The position numbers and the translations under genes were made by a program. Positions 44,639 through 53,940 of a stretch of DNA of 64,000 nt are shown piece after piece; position 1 is the stretch's first letter, and each line of letters begins with the position of its first letter. The DNA comes from Curtobacterium sp. VKM Ac-1376 (GTDB taxonomy: Bacteria; Actinomycetota; Actinomycetes; Actinomycetales; Microbacteriaceae), in NCBI RefSeq assembly GCF_015351025.1, contig NZ_JADKRV010000006.1, positions 62,001-126,000 on the forward strand, written 5' to 3'. The notes beneath the pieces are model-generated. The model saw only the letters and a list, made by a program, of their open reading frames with translations. It did no database searches and was not told the DNA's origin.

Positions 44639-47600
44639 ATGGGCTACAGCAACCCACCCATCCCGTGGTCGCAGTTCGAGCGCGCCCTGTCCGACAAGCG
44701 GAGCCCGGGCACAGCACACGAGGGTGATGGCGGGGACAGCCCGGCGTGGTCGCGGAAGCGCGAACCCTACGTTCCGTCGGCGCTCGACACCGACGGCGGC
44801 CCCGCCGTGCCGTACGCCGAGCTGCACGCGCACTCGGCCTTCAGTTTCCTCGACGGCGCCAGCCAGCCCGAGCACCTCTTCGAAGAGGCCGCTCGGCTCC
44901 GCTTGCACGCCCTCGCCCTCACCGACCACGACGGCTTCTACGGGGCCGCCCGGATGGCCGAGGTCGCCGAGTCGTACCCAGAGGTCGGCACCGTCTTCGG
45001 CACCGAGCTCTCGCTGGGGTTGACCGAACCGCAGAACGGCGTGCCCGACCCCGAGGGCTCGCACCTGCTCCTGCTCGCCGACGGGCAGGACGGCTACCAC
45101 CGGCTCGCGGGTGCGGTCACGAGCGCGCACCTGGCCGCCGGGTCCGAGAAGGGCAGCCCGCAGTACGACCTCGACGACCTGGCGGCGCGGGCGGACGGCC
45201 ACTGGCGCGTGCTCACCGGCTGCCGCAAGGGCACCGTGCGGCAGGCCCTCGAACGGGGCGGGGAGTCCGCGGCCGAGGCGGCGCTCCGGACGCTGCTCGA
45301 CCGCTTCGGCAGCCGCAACGTCGTGGTGGAGCTGCTCGACCACGGCGACCCGCTCGACAGCGCCCGCAACGACGCCCTGGCTGCCCTCGCCGCGAAGCAC
45401 GCGCTGCCCCTGGTCGCCACGGGCAACGTCCACTACGCCACTCCCGACCGCTTCCCGGTGGCCACCGCACTCGCTGCGGTCCGAGCCCGACGGAGCCTCG
45501 ACGAGATCGACGGGTGGCTGCCCGCCGCCGACACCGCGCACCTGCGGTCCGGCGCCGAGATGGCTCGGCGGTTCGGACGCTACCCGGGTGCGATCGAGCA
45601 GACCGTCGCCCTGGCCGACGAGCTCGGGTTCCGCCTGAGGACGGTCAAGCCCGGGCTGCCCGACCTCGACGTCCCGGACGGGCACACCGCGATGTCGTGG
45701 CTGTGCGAGCTCACCTGGACCGGGGCCCGGCGGTTCTACCCCGGCAGCGCCGACGGCGTCGACCCGCGCAAACGGGAGCGCATCGAACGCGAGCTCGCCG
45801 TCATCGAGGACAAGAACTTCCCCGGGTACTTCCTGATCGTGCGCGACATGGTGCAGTACGCCCGCGGCCGGGGGATCCTCTGCCAGGGGCGCGGCTCGGC
45901 GGCGAACTCGGCGGTCTGCTACCTGCTCGAGATCACCGCGGTGGACTCGATCCGGTACGGACTGCCGTTCGAACGGTTCCTGTCGGCGATGCGCGACGAG
46001 GAGCCCGACATCGACGTCGACTTCGACTCGGACCGCCGCGAGGAGGTCATCCAGTACGTCTACGCGAAGTACGGGCGGTACAACGCCGCTCAGGTCGCGA
46101 ACGTCATCACCTACCGGCCGAAGGGCGCGGTCCGCGACATGGCGAAGGCACTCGGGCACAGTCCGGGGCAACAGGACGCTTGGTCGAAGCAGGTCGAGCG
46201 GTGGGGATCCGTGACCGAGAGCCAGGACCACGACATCCCGCCTGCGGTCGTCGGGCTCGCGAGCGACGTGCTCGGGTTCCCGCGGCATCTCGGCATCCAT
46301 TCCGGTGGCATGGTGCTGACCGACCGCCCGGTGGGCGAGGTCGTGCCGATCGAGCCCGCCCGGATGGACGGCCGGACCGTCCTGCAGTGGGACAAGGACG
46401 ACTGCGCCTTCATGGGACTCGTGAAGTTCGACATGCTCGGGCTCGGCATGCTCGCGGCGCTGCAGTACTCGTTCGACCTCGCCGATGCGCACTGCGGGGA
46501 ACGCTGGGAGATGCACTCCATCCCGAAAGAGGAACAGGGGGTCTACGACCAACTCTGTCGTGCGGACACCATCGGGGTGTTCCAGGTGGAGTCCCGCGCG
46601 CAGATGGGCACGCTGCCCCGACTGCTCCCACGGCGGTTCTACGACCTGGTGATCGAGGTCGCCCTCGTCCGTCCCGGGCCGATCCAGGGCGGTGCGGTGC
46701 ACCCGTACATCCGGCGGCGAACCGGCGAGGAACCGATCACGTACCTGCACCCGGCGCTCGAACCGGTGCTCGAACGCACCCTCGGGGTCCCGCTGTTCCA
46801 GGAGCAGCTCATGCAGATGGCGATCGCGGTCGGCAACTGTTCCGGGGACGACGCCGACCTGCTGCGGCGGGCGATGGGTTCGAAGCGCGGGCACGAGAAG
46901 ATCGACCGGCTCCGCGACAAGCTCTACGCGGGGATGGCGGACAACGGCATCCACGGTGCGGACGCCGACGCGATCTACGCGAAGATCCAGGCGTTCGCGA
47001 ACTTCGGCTTCGCGGAGAGCCACTCGATCAGCTTCGCCCTCATCGTCTACGCGAGCGCGTGGATGCGGCTGCACTACCCGGGCGCTTTCCTCGCGGCCCT
47101 GCTCCGGGCGCAGCCGATGGGCTTCTACTCGCCGCAGACCCTGGTCGCCGATGCCCGGCGGCACGGTGTCCAGGTGCTCCGGCCGGACATCCTCCGGTCG
47201 GGCGTCGACGCGACGCTCGAACCGTTGGCCGACGGATCGGCCGTGGGACCGGGCGGCGGGGCCGCACCGGACGGCGAGACCGCACCGCCGACCGGGGACG
47301 ACGCCTGCCTCACCACCGAGCAGCAGCCGGTCCTGCCCTTCGACAAGTCGCTCCCCGACGACACCGCACGGCACCGCCGCGACGGTGCCTTCGCGGTGCG
47401 GCTCGGACTCGCCGAGGTTGCGTCCCTCAGCCGGAAGACCGCCGAGAAGATCGTCGCCGAGCGCACCGCCGCCGGCCCCTTCACCGACATGTCCGACCTG
47501 GCACGCCGGGTCGGCCTGACCACGGCGCAGCTCGAGGCCCTCGCCGCGGCCGACGCCTTCGCGCCGTTCGACATCGACCGCCGCGGGGCGATGTGGTCGG

Positions 47601-48094
47601 CGGCCCAGGCCGCCGCCGAGCGTCCGGACCAGCTGCCGGACACGCAGGTGTTCGTGCAGCCGCCGCTGTTCGGCCAGATGACGAGCGGTGACGTCCTGAT
47701 CGCGGACATGTGGTCGACGGGCATGACGACCGACGACCACCCCGTCCGGCACGTGCGGGACCGGCTCGCCGCACGTCGGGTGCTCAGCGTGCAGGACACC
47801 GCGACCGCCGAGACGGGCCGTCGGGTCGAGGTCGGCGGAATCGTGACGCACCGGCAGCGCCCGGCGACGGCGTCCGGGATCACGTTCCTGAACGTCGAGG
47901 ACGAGACCGGGCTGGTCAACGTCATCTGCAGCGTCGGGGTGTGGGGCCGCTACCGCCGGGTGGCGCGTGAATCCCCGGCGGTGATCGTCCGGGGGATCCT
48001 CGAGCGTTCGCCCGACGGCGTGGTCAACCTGGTGGCGGACCGCATCGAGCACCTGTCGCTGTCCGTCCGGACGCGGTCGCGGGACTTCCAGTGA
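44639..48094 (+). CDS. dnaE2: Error-prone DNA polymerase DnaE2
   Basis: 1151 aa C-family polymerase. The N-terminus MGYSNPPIPWSQFERALS is the DnaE2 hallmark. PHP domain (ELHAHSAFSFLDGASQPEHLFEEAARL), polymerase core with CQGRGSAANSAVCY and EEPDIDVDFDSDRREEVIQYVY (catalytic Asp residues), then helix-hairpin-helix and OB-fold domains (RRVEVGGIVTHRQRP). It does translesion synthesis with ImuA' and ImuB. ATG has AGGAG at 9 nt. A 46-bp gap with an ACC-repeat tract separates it from imuB. Third gene of the LexA-controlled operon. Confidence 0.95.
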   Translation: MGYSNPPIPWSQFERALSDKRSPGTAHEGDGGDSPAWSRKREPYVPSALDTDGGPAVPYAELHAHSAFSFLDGASQPEHLFEEAARLRLHALALTDHDGFYGAARMAEVAESYPEVGTVFGTELSLGLTEPQNGVPDPEGSHLLLLADGQDGYHRLAGAVTSAHLAAGSEKGSPQYDLDDLAARADGHWRVLTGCRKGTVRQALERGGESAAEAALRTLLDRFGSRNVVVELLDHGDPLDSARNDALAALAAKHALPLVATGNVHYATPDRFPVATALAAVRARRSLDEIDGWLPAADTAHLRSGAEMARRFGRYPGAIEQTVALADELGFRLRTVKPGLPDLDVPDGHTAMSWLCELTWTGARRFYPGSADGVDPRKRERIERELAVIEDKNFPGYFLIVRDMVQYARGRGILCQGRGSAANSAVCYLLEITAVDSIRYGLPFERFLSAMRDEEPDIDVDFDSDRREEVIQYVYAKYGRYNAAQVANVITYRPKGAVRDMAKALGHSPGQQDAWSKQVERWGSVTESQDHDIPPAVVGLASDVLGFPRHLGIHSGGMVLTDRPVGEVVPIEPARMDGRTVLQWDKDDCAFMGLVKFDMLGLGMLAALQYSFDLADAHCGERWEMHSIPKEEQGVYDQLCRADTIGVFQVESRAQMGTLPRLLPRRFYDLVIEVALVRPGPIQGGAVHPYIRRRTGEEPITYLHPALEPVLERTLGVPLFQEQLMQMAIAVGNCSGDDADLLRRAMGSKRGHEKIDRLRDKLYAGMADNGIHGADADAIYAKIQAFANFGFAESHSISFALIVYASAWMRLHYPGAFLAALLRAQPMGFYSPQTLVADARRHGVQVLRPDILRSGVDATLEPLADGSAVGPGGGAAPDGETAPPTGDDACLTTEQQPVLPFDKSLPDDTARHRRDGAFAVRLGLAEVASLSRKTAEKIVAERTAAGPFTDMSDLARRVGLTTAQLEALAAADAFAPFDIDRRGAMWSAAQAAAERPDQLPDTQVFVQPPLFGQMTSGDVLIADMWSTGMTTDDHPVRHVRDRLAARRVLSVQDTATAETGRRVEVGGIVTHRQRPATASGITFLNVEDETGLVNVICSVGVWGRYRRVARESPAVIVRGILERSPDGVVNLVADRIEHLSLSVRTRSRDFQ

Positions 48095-48136
48095 CCGGCG
48101 GACGACGTGACCGGCGCGGCGACGTGCCCGGCGTGG

Positions 48137-49648
48137 TCAGCGCACCTCGGGCAGGCGCACCGTGACCTCGAGTCCACCGGAGGGCACGTTGCGGAGCGAG
48201 GCCGTGCCTCCCGCCCGTTCCGCAACCGCACGGACGATCGCCAGCCCCAGGCCGGAACCGCCGGGCAGGGCGCCCGCCCCGCTGGCGGTGTCCGGGTGCG
48301 GCCGCGATGTCCGGGCCTCGTCCGGGCGTGTGAACCGGTCGAACGCGACCGGGATGAACGACTCGGGGACACCGGGGCCGTCATCGGTGATCTGCAGCAC
48401 GCCTTCGCCGCCGGTACTGCGCCAGGAGACGAAGATGCCGCCGCCGCGGGGGAGCGCGGCCACGGCGTTGCCCGCGATGTTCGTCACGAGCTGTGCCATC
48501 CCACCGGTGTCGATCCGGTAGTGCGGCTCGACGGTACCGCCACCGATGCCCGGGCCTGAGCCACCGACCGCGACCGGGGGTTCGAGGTCGAAGTCGACGG
48601 TGATGTCCTTCGCCGACGCGATGAGCCGGACGCGGTCGACCGCGGCCATCACCTCGTCGCCCAGGTCCGACCAGGCGGTGTCGGGGCGCTGGTCCCCGTC
48701 CTGTTCACGGCGTTCGGACTCCTCGATCCGCGAGAGCGCGAGCAGGTCGTTCGCCAGTCGCGACAGCCGGGCGACGCTGTGCTTCGCGCGCTCGATGTGT
48801 GCGGCCAGGGCCACCGCGTCGTCGCCGTCGAGCGAGGCGAGGTCCAGTTGGGTCGTCAGGATCGCGAGGGGCGTCCGGAGCTCGTGACTGGCGTCCGAGA
48901 CCATCTGGCGCTCGCGTTCGGTGGCCTGTCGTGTCCGAGCGAGGAACGCGTTCAGAGTCGTGGCCAGGGACGCCAGCTCGTCCTGCGCGGGACCGACCGG
49001 CAGCTCGGCGCGCTCGGGCGCCACAGACAGCCGTTCCGCCTCACGCCGCATCCGGTTCACGGGACGGAGTGCGGCGGTCGCCAGCACCCAGGACGCGATG
49101 CCGAACGCGAGGAGGATGGCCACACCGGTCAGCGACAGGGTCGTCGTGAGGTCGTCGACGACGATGGCCTCGGCCTGCGAGTTCCTCGCGGCCACCACGG
49201 TCCAGCGACCGGCCTGGTTGACGGGATGCTCCACGACGACGCGGTACTCGGACCCGGAGACCCGGATGATCGAGGTCCCCGCGGCGGTCGACGTCAGGCT
49301 GCCGAATGCCTGCTCGACGCGGTCCGGCATCGTGGACAGCACGATGTCGCCGGACGGCGAGACGACGGCGACGAGCTGCGCGTTGCCAGGTGGCGACAGG
49401 TCGGGATCGCTGTCGACCTCGAGCGTGGCGACGTACGGGTCGGCGTCGGCGTCGAGCAGTGTGCGGGTCGCACTGGCGACCACGCTCACCACCTGGAAAC
49501 GCATCACCAGGACGAGCAGCAGGATGACGATCGCGGCGATCGCGGTCGAGCCGATGGTGATCCGGGACCGCAGCGACAGCAGCCGCAGGGGCCGGATCGG
49601 ACCGCGCCGTCGGCGGTCCGATCGTGGCGGGTCGGCGGCCCCGTTCAC
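48137..49648 (-). CDS. Sensor histidine kinase
   Basis: 503 aa. Membrane helices at about 31-51 and 168-192 flank an extracellular sensor of about 115 residues; a HAMP domain follows (ALRPVNRMRREAERLS). HisKA carries the phospho-acceptor in SDASHELRTPLAIL, and HATPase carries the N-box (IAGNAVAALPRGG), G1 DDGPGVP and G2 GSGLGLAIV. The GTG start overlaps the regulator stop (GTGA). It is the partner of the adjacent OmpR-type regulator. The TcrY/PrrB-like layout is common in actinobacteria; the stimulus is unknown. Confidence 0.94.
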   Translation of the reverse strand: MNGAADPPRSDRRRRGPIRPLRLLSLRSRITIGSTAIAAIVILLLVLVMRFQVVSVVASATRTLLDADADPYVATLEVDSDPDLSPPGNAQLVAVVSPSGDIVLSTMPDRVEQAFGSLTSTAAGTSIIRVSGSEYRVVVEHPVNQAGRWTVVAARNSQAEAIVVDDLTTTLSLTGVAILLAFGIASWVLATAALRPVNRMRREAERLSVAPERAELPVGPAQDELASLATTLNAFLARTRQATERERQMVSDASHELRTPLAILTTQLDLASLDGDDAVALAAHIERAKHSVARLSRLANDLLALSRIEESERREQDGDQRPDTAWSDLGDEVMAAVDRVRLIASAKDITVDFDLEPPVAVGGSGPGIGGGTVEPHYRIDTGGMAQLVTNIAGNAVAALPRGGGIFVSWRSTGGEGVLQITDDGPGVPESFIPVAFDRFTRPDEARTSRPHPDTASGAGALPGGSGLGLAIVRAVAERAGGTASLRNVPSGGLEVTVRLPEVR

Positions 49649-50322
49649 GCCCCGAGCAGATCCAGGCGGTACCCGCGGCCCCGGACCGTGGCGATCGCGA
49701 CGGTGGCCTCGTGTGCGACGAGCTTCTTGCGGAGGTAGGAGATGTACTGCTCGACCACGTTCGGGTCGACGTGCTGCGACCCGTCCCAGACCTCTTCGAG
49801 GATCTTCGGGCGGTCGACGACGCTGCCGGCGGACCGGGCGAGCAACCGGAGCAGTGCGAACTCGGTCGGGCTCACGGCGACGCGTTGGCCCTTGATCGAG
49901 ATGCGGCGTGCCTCGGAGTCGATCGAGACGTCGCCGACCTCGATCGTCCGCGGCGCTCCCGCGGACTCGCGGCGGCCGAGTGCCCGGAGCCGAGCGGTGA
50001 GCTCGGCGAAGGCGAAGGGCTTCGTGAGGTAGTCGTCCGCACCGGCGTCGAGCCCGAACACGCGGTCGTCCACGGCGTCGCGCGCGGTGACGAGCAGGAT
50101 GCGCACCGGGTCCTCGCGCTCGCGGATGCGCCGTGCGAGTTCGAACCCGGACATGCCGGGCATCATGACGTCCACGACGGCCAGGTCGAACGCCTGCTCG
50201 CCGAGGGCGATGAGCGCCTCGACCCCGTTCTCCACCGCCGTCACGCGGTACCCCTCGGCAGCGAGTCCTCGCTCCATCAGGGCACGCATCTCGTCGTCGT
50301 CCTCGACCACCAACAGCCGCAT
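49645..50322 (-). CDS. OmpR/PhoB-family response regulator
   Basis: 225 aa. Receiver domain with acidic pocket EDDD (7-10), phospho-acceptor Asp51 in VVDVMMPG, Thr in VTARD and Lys in TKPF; winged-helix output domain with PTEFALLRLLARSAGSVVDRPKILEEVW and VRGRGYRL. ATG 50322 has GAGGAGG upstream; the frame is open to 50430 but the extra residues are not family sequence. First gene of the two-component operon; upstream DNA holds GAACGG/CCGTTC inverted repeats that could be its own site. Confidence 0.94.
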   Translation of the reverse strand: MRLLVVEDDDEMRALMERGLAAEGYRVTAVENGVEALIALGEQAFDLAVVDVMMPGMSGFELARRIREREDPVRILLVTARDAVDDRVFGLDAGADDYLTKPFAFAELTARLRALGRRESAGAPRTIEVGDVSIDSEARRISIKGQRVAVSPTEFALLRLLARSAGSVVDRPKILEEVWDGSQHVDPNVVEQYISYLRKKLVAHEATVAIATVRGRGYRLDLLGA

Positions 50323-50520
50323 AGTGGACCTCCTCGGACCCATCGTGGCATCGAACGGGCTCACTGGGCCGTTCTGCGGGCCGAACTCGCTGAATCTCGT
50401 CACAGGACAGAGCAGAACGGTCTGTCCCACGTTCTAGGGGCGTGAGCGGCGTCTGCTTCGTTGCTAGGCTCCCGCAGCGGACAGCGCGACCCGATGCGCC
50501 GCCCGCAGCACTGGGGGACC

Positions 50521-50829
50521 ATGAACGACTCGATCGACCACCCTGCCATCGTGCGCCTGCGCGCCGAACTGGACGCGGCGTGGAAGGGGATCGGCGCACT
50601 CGCGCAGCTGGAGGACGTCCCGCGCGACCGTGTCGTCGCGGAACTGCGGACGGCGGTGCCAGACGTGGCGAGCCGCGCTGCACGCGAGGTCGGCAGCGAC
50701 GCCGTCGTCGCCGAGATCACCCGCTACGCCGAAGCCGGGGCGCCGGAATCGGCGTCGGCGGTGCCCGCCGCGGTGATCTGGTGCGACGTCGTGCAGTCCG
50801 CGTCGGAAGCGGCGCGAGCCGCACGCTGA
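50521..50829 (+). CDS. Small helical protein of unknown function
   Basis: 102 aa, rich in Ala, Arg and Glu and predicted mostly helical, no membrane segment. Contains IVRLRAELDAAWKGIGALAQL and VVAELRTAVPDVASRAAREVG. TAGGCT at about 50465 is a plausible -10; the ATG lacks a strong ribosome site (GGGGGACC). I do not recognise it. It ends one base before the octanucleotide repeat tract. Confidence 0.6.
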   Translation: MNDSIDHPAIVRLRAELDAAWKGIGALAQLEDVPRDRVVAELRTAVPDVASRAAREVGSDAVVAEITRYAEAGAPESASAVPAAVIWCDVVQSASEAARAAR

Positions 50830-50830
50830 C

Positions 50831-50958
50831 GCCAGCACGCCAGCACGCCAGCACGCCAGCACGCCAGCACGCCAGCACGCCAGCACGCCAGCACGCCAGC
50901 ACGCCAGCACCCGAGCACGCGAGCACGTCAGCACGTCAGCACGTCAGCACGCGAGCAC
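50831..50958. repeat. Octanucleotide tandem repeat, about 16 copies
   Basis: Ten perfect copies of GCCAGCAC (50831-50910) are followed by six variant copies (CCGAGCAC, GCGAGCAC, GTCAGCAC three times, GCGAGCAC). It lies between convergent genes, with no spacers, and the 8-bp unit would shift any reading frame on expansion. Confidence 0.9.
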
Positions 50959-51003
50959 ATCAGCGGCGAGTCGTCCACCGCCGGTCAGCCGCCCACGGGC
51001 TCG

Positions 51004-52089
51004 TCAGTCGTCCTCGCCCAGCAGCTCCTCGCGCACCCGCCGGATGTCCTCGAGCAGCGCCCCGATGAGCACCCAGTGCCGCGAGTTCGGGCGGACGACC
51101 TCGAGCGGCGCCGTCAGCGCGGGCTCAGAGTCGTCCGTCCACGCGTCGGCGTCGTCCCCGTCGGTCAGTCCGCCCGCGCCGAGTGCCGGGTCGAGCCGCG
51201 TGGACTCGACCCGGGCACTGAGCGCCCGGACGTCGGCCCCGATCCGCGCCACCTCGGTCGCGATGCCGTGCACCACCGGGTCGGCCCGGAGGTCGGGCGC
51301 GCTGTTGTCGCGGATCGCGCGGGTCATGCCGGTGACGCGGGTGACGAGGACCCGCAGGTGGTCGGTGATCGCGACGTCGCGGTCGAGGATCGTCCGGTGC
51401 CGGCCGCCGCGCGGGTTCATCGTGAGGGACTCGCGCGCTGAGCCGAGCGATGCCTCGGCCTTGGCGTGCTGCTGTCGGAGTGCACGAGCAGCGACGAGCG
51501 CCTCGTCCCAGCGGTCGCGGTCCCATCCCTCGGTCAGGCCGATCGCGATCCGCTCGAACGCCACCGCGGTGTCGCGGGCGAGCCGCGCGACGGCGAGGTG
51601 CGCCGGTTCGAGCAGCACGGGCGGCACGATGAGCGCGTTCACGACCAGCGCGACGACCGCGCCGATCACCGTCTCGAGGATGCGGTCAGCCGAGTAGTTC
51701 GGCGTGACGACCCCGGTGGTGAGCACGAGCATCCCGCTGATCCCGACCTGCGTCGCCGAGGTCGGGGTGAGCCGGAGCGCCCAGGCGATGAGGATCGCGA
51801 GCACGATGACGAGCAGCACCACCATCACGCCGTCGCCGAGCAGCAGGTGGAAGCCGGTGGCCAGCACGACGCCGATCACGACGCCCGCGCTCCGTTCGAG
51901 CCCCTTCACGAACGACTGGTTGATGCTCGGCTGCACCACGAGCAGCGCAGCGATGGCCGCGAAGGTCGGGAACGGCCCCTGGATGACGAGGCGGCAGAGC
52001 AGCACGGCGGCGACGACGGCGACGGCGGTCTTCACGACCTGCAGGAACGGCGTGCGACTGGAGCTGCGGAGACGCGTGACCGGGTTCAC
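51004..52089 (-). CDS. FUSC-family (aromatic acid exporter-like) membrane protein
   Basis: 361 aa from GTG 52089. Six helices in the N-terminal half (about residues 12-155) with FAAIAALLVVQPSINQSFVKGLER, the FUSC signature, and a cytosolic helical C-terminal half. FUSC proteins are thought to export aromatic or other organic compounds. The frame is open to 52155, but that start would overlap the divergent kinase gene; TACCGT exactly 7 nt before GTG 52089 supports the shorter, leaderless form. Substrate unknown. Confidence 0.88.
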   Translation of the reverse strand: MNPVTRLRSSSRTPFLQVVKTAVAVVAAVLLCRLVIQGPFPTFAAIAALLVVQPSINQSFVKGLERSAGVVIGVVLATGFHLLLGDGVMVVLLVIVLAILIAWALRLTPTSATQVGISGMLVLTTGVVTPNYSADRILETVIGAVVALVVNALIVPPVLLEPAHLAVARLARDTAVAFERIAIGLTEGWDRDRWDEALVAARALRQQHAKAEASLGSARESLTMNPRGGRHRTILDRDVAITDHLRVLVTRVTGMTRAIRDNSAPDLRADPVVHGIATEVARIGADVRALSARVESTRLDPALGAGGLTDGDDADAWTDDSEPALTAPLEVVRPNSRHWVLIGALLEDIRRVREELLGEDD

Positions 52090-52096
52090 ACCGACC

Positions 52097-52106
52097 ACGG
52101 TAGCCA
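52097..52106. promoter_or_regulatory. Overlapping divergent -10 elements for FUSC and kinase genes
   Basis: ACGGTAGCCA contains TACCGT on the minus strand (7 nt before GTG 52089) and TAGCCA on the plus strand (6 nt before GTG 52113). The two hexamers share two base pairs. Confidence 0.5.
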
Positions 52107-52112
52107 CCGGGC

Positions 52113-53414
52113 GTGCGCCGAGCCGTGCACGAACGCGACGAAACCGCCGCGACACGGTTGACTGATGCCGTGTGGCCCAACCATGAGCGCGTCATCCCGC
52201 AGGCCTTCGCCGGCTCCGGGACCTCCGTGGTGGCCGCGCGGGCGCACTCGGTCGAGCCCTCGGGCAACGGCTACCTGTACGGCTACGAGGTCGACACGGT
52301 GGACCGGAACGGCCAGCGTGCCACCGTCCTGACCTACGTGGACACCGGCGGGACGCACGACCAGAACAGTGCCATCGTCACCGACCCCGCGACGAACGAA
52401 CCCGTCTCGGTGTGGGCGTACCCGAACGACCCCGGTCTGCCGGTGCTGCCCCAGGCGACCTACCGCGACGCCGTCGCCGAGCTGCTCACCACGCTCGGCA
52501 TGCCCGTGACCGACCCGGTGCTCACGGTGGCCGCCTACCGACCGGGCAAGCGTGCAGTGGTTCGGATCGACGCCCCCGAGCGCACGCTGTTCCTGAAGAT
52601 CGTCCGCCCGCACCGGGTCGCCCCGATCGTGCAGGCGCACGAGCAGTTCGTCGCGGCCGGCCTGCCGGTGCCGCGCGTGCTCTCCAGCCGCGGTGACGGC
52701 CTGCTGGTCCTCGAACGGATCCGCGGCGTGCCCGCCGGCAGCCGCATCCTCGACATCGCGGACGACCCGCGATTCGTGGCGTCGCTCGCCGCCCTGAGCG
52801 GCCGGGTCGCCACCGTCCCGATGACCCAGCAGGCCCGTGCCGACGCGATGGACCACGCCGACTGGCACCGCCGCACGCTCGTCGCCGCTCTGCCCCACGA
52901 CGCCGAGGAGATCGACCGGCTGTACGACGCGATCGGCCGCCGCTCGATCGGGTGGTCGAGCTCGACGAAGCAGGTCGTGCACGGCGACCTGCACCTCGAG
53001 CAGGTGTTCGTCGACGAGGACGAGCCGTGGCGCATCTCCGGCCTGCTCGACATCGACACCGCCGGGTGGGGATTCCCGGTGCGCGACGTCGGCGCGGTCG
53101 TCGCGCACCTCGTCGTCACCGGCCTGTGGCACCGTTCGCGGGGCGACGCGGAACGCGGTGCGGCCGCGGAGCGCCTGGCCGATGCCATCGCCCGTGACTG
53201 GGTCGCGCGCAACCCGCGTGAGGCGGACCGCATCGGCCCCGCCATCGGCGCGCAGCTCCTGGCGCACGCCGGCGGCCAGGCGACCACCGGTTCCGCCAAC
53301 GGGATCCAGACGGCCGAACAGCTCCTCGCCGCGACGCAGGCCGCCCTGGCGGACGCGGCCCCGAGCCTCCCGACCGGTGGATCGACCCGTCCGCGGTCCG
53401 CGCCGCAGGTCTGA
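52113..53414 (+). CDS. APH-fold phosphotransferase
   Basis: 433 aa. A poorly conserved N-terminal part (about 1-130) precedes the aminoglycoside-phosphotransferase-like kinase domain with catalytic HGDLHLEQ (290-297, Asp292) and metal site [10 protein letters not shown] (Asp313/Asp315). The family includes maltokinases, antibiotic kinases and others; nothing here points to a resistance role. GTG 52113 has TAGCCA 6 nt upstream; a later GTG at 52125 is possible. It is divergent from an FUSC exporter. Confidence 0.85.
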   Translation: MRRAVHERDETAATRLTDAVWPNHERVIPQAFAGSGTSVVAARAHSVEPSGNGYLYGYEVDTVDRNGQRATVLTYVDTGGTHDQNSAIVTDPATNEPVSVWAYPNDPGLPVLPQATYRDAVAELLTTLGMPVTDPVLTVAAYRPGKRAVVRIDAPERTLFLKIVRPHRVAPIVQAHEQFVAAGLPVPRVLSSRGDGLLVLERIRGVPAGSRILDIADDPRFVASLAALSGRVATVPMTQQARADAMDHADWHRRTLVAALPHDAEEIDRLYDAIGRRSIGWSSSTKQVVHGDLHLEQVFVDEDEPWRISGLLDIDTAGWGFPVRDVGAVVAHLVVTGLWHRSRGDAERGAAAERLADAIARDWVARNPREADRIGPAIGAQLLAHAGGQATTGSANGIQTAEQLLAATQAALADAAPSLPTGGSTRPRSAPQV

Positions 53415-53940
53415 GCCGACCGTGGTCACCGTCGCGAAAGCGACAGGTCGGCGCGGAACATCCGTGGCATTCCGTCGCTTCCGCGGATTGGACGGGCGGG
53501 GAACCAGCGATCTGTCGCTGTCGCGGGGTGGTCGCTACCGGCGGACGGGAGGCGCGACGCGCGCGGGTGACCCCGACTCGCCTCCGTCGGTGGTCCGGGA
53601 GTAAACTGAGTGCGCACGCACCGCGTTCCCGCGTGCCGCGTCGATTCCGGACGCAGCCGTCGGTCACTTGATCGATGCGGGAACCGGGCCGTGACCGCTC
53701 CGTGGGGGCGTCACGTGCGTGTGACGACGCCGGATCCCGGCGCGGACCGTCGCACCCTGTGCCCACCGGGCGCTCGTGGTGGAGCGGACCGCGGGAGTCC
53801 ACCGGACGTCCCGATGCGGGGACCGGCGTAGCAGCGGGCCACGGTGGCCCGCAGCCGGACCGGTGCCGCGCAAGGCTCCGGTGCAGGACTTCCCGCCCGA
53901 GGGCGGATCGCCCCGATGCGTGGGCGGAACAGGAGGAGCG
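53415..53940 (+). other. 526-bp region with hairpins and a putative long leader of the SNF2 gene
   Basis: No convincing gene. After the kinase stop there is a long imperfect hairpin (CGCGAAAGCGACAG at 53433 with CTGTCGCTGTCGCG at 53512). TAAACT at 53602-53607 is a good -10, giving a leader of about 325 nt before the TTG start at 53941. The leader contains a strong stem (GCGGGCCAC/GTGGCCCGC, 53834-53852) extended by CCGGC/GCCGG, and CCGCCC/GGGCGG-type pairs. I find no rnpB, tmRNA or SRP signature. Confidence 0.5.

Noticed and set aside
44438-48052. 1200-codon minus-strand open frame opposite dnaE2
   Set aside because: Complement shadow of a clear polymerase gene; no ribosome site or recognisable domain.
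50323-50430. 36-residue extension of the response regulator
   Set aside because: ATG 50322 has GAGGAGG in place and the receiver domain begins there.
50831-50958. Possible CRISPR array at the octamer repeats
   Set aside because: Units are contiguous 8-mers without spacers, and no cas genes are present.
52090-52155. Longer FUSC start at 52155
   Set aside because: It would overlap the start of the divergent kinase gene, and the extra residues are basic and non-family; GTG 52089 has a well-placed -10.
52113-53414. Aminoglycoside resistance gene
   Set aside because: Only the general APH fold is present; N-terminal region and context do not point to drug modification.
53602-53940. Known structured RNA (RNase P, tmRNA, SRP) before the SNF2 gene
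   Set aside because: None of the conserved signatures of these RNAs could be found by eye; kept only as an uncharacterised leader.
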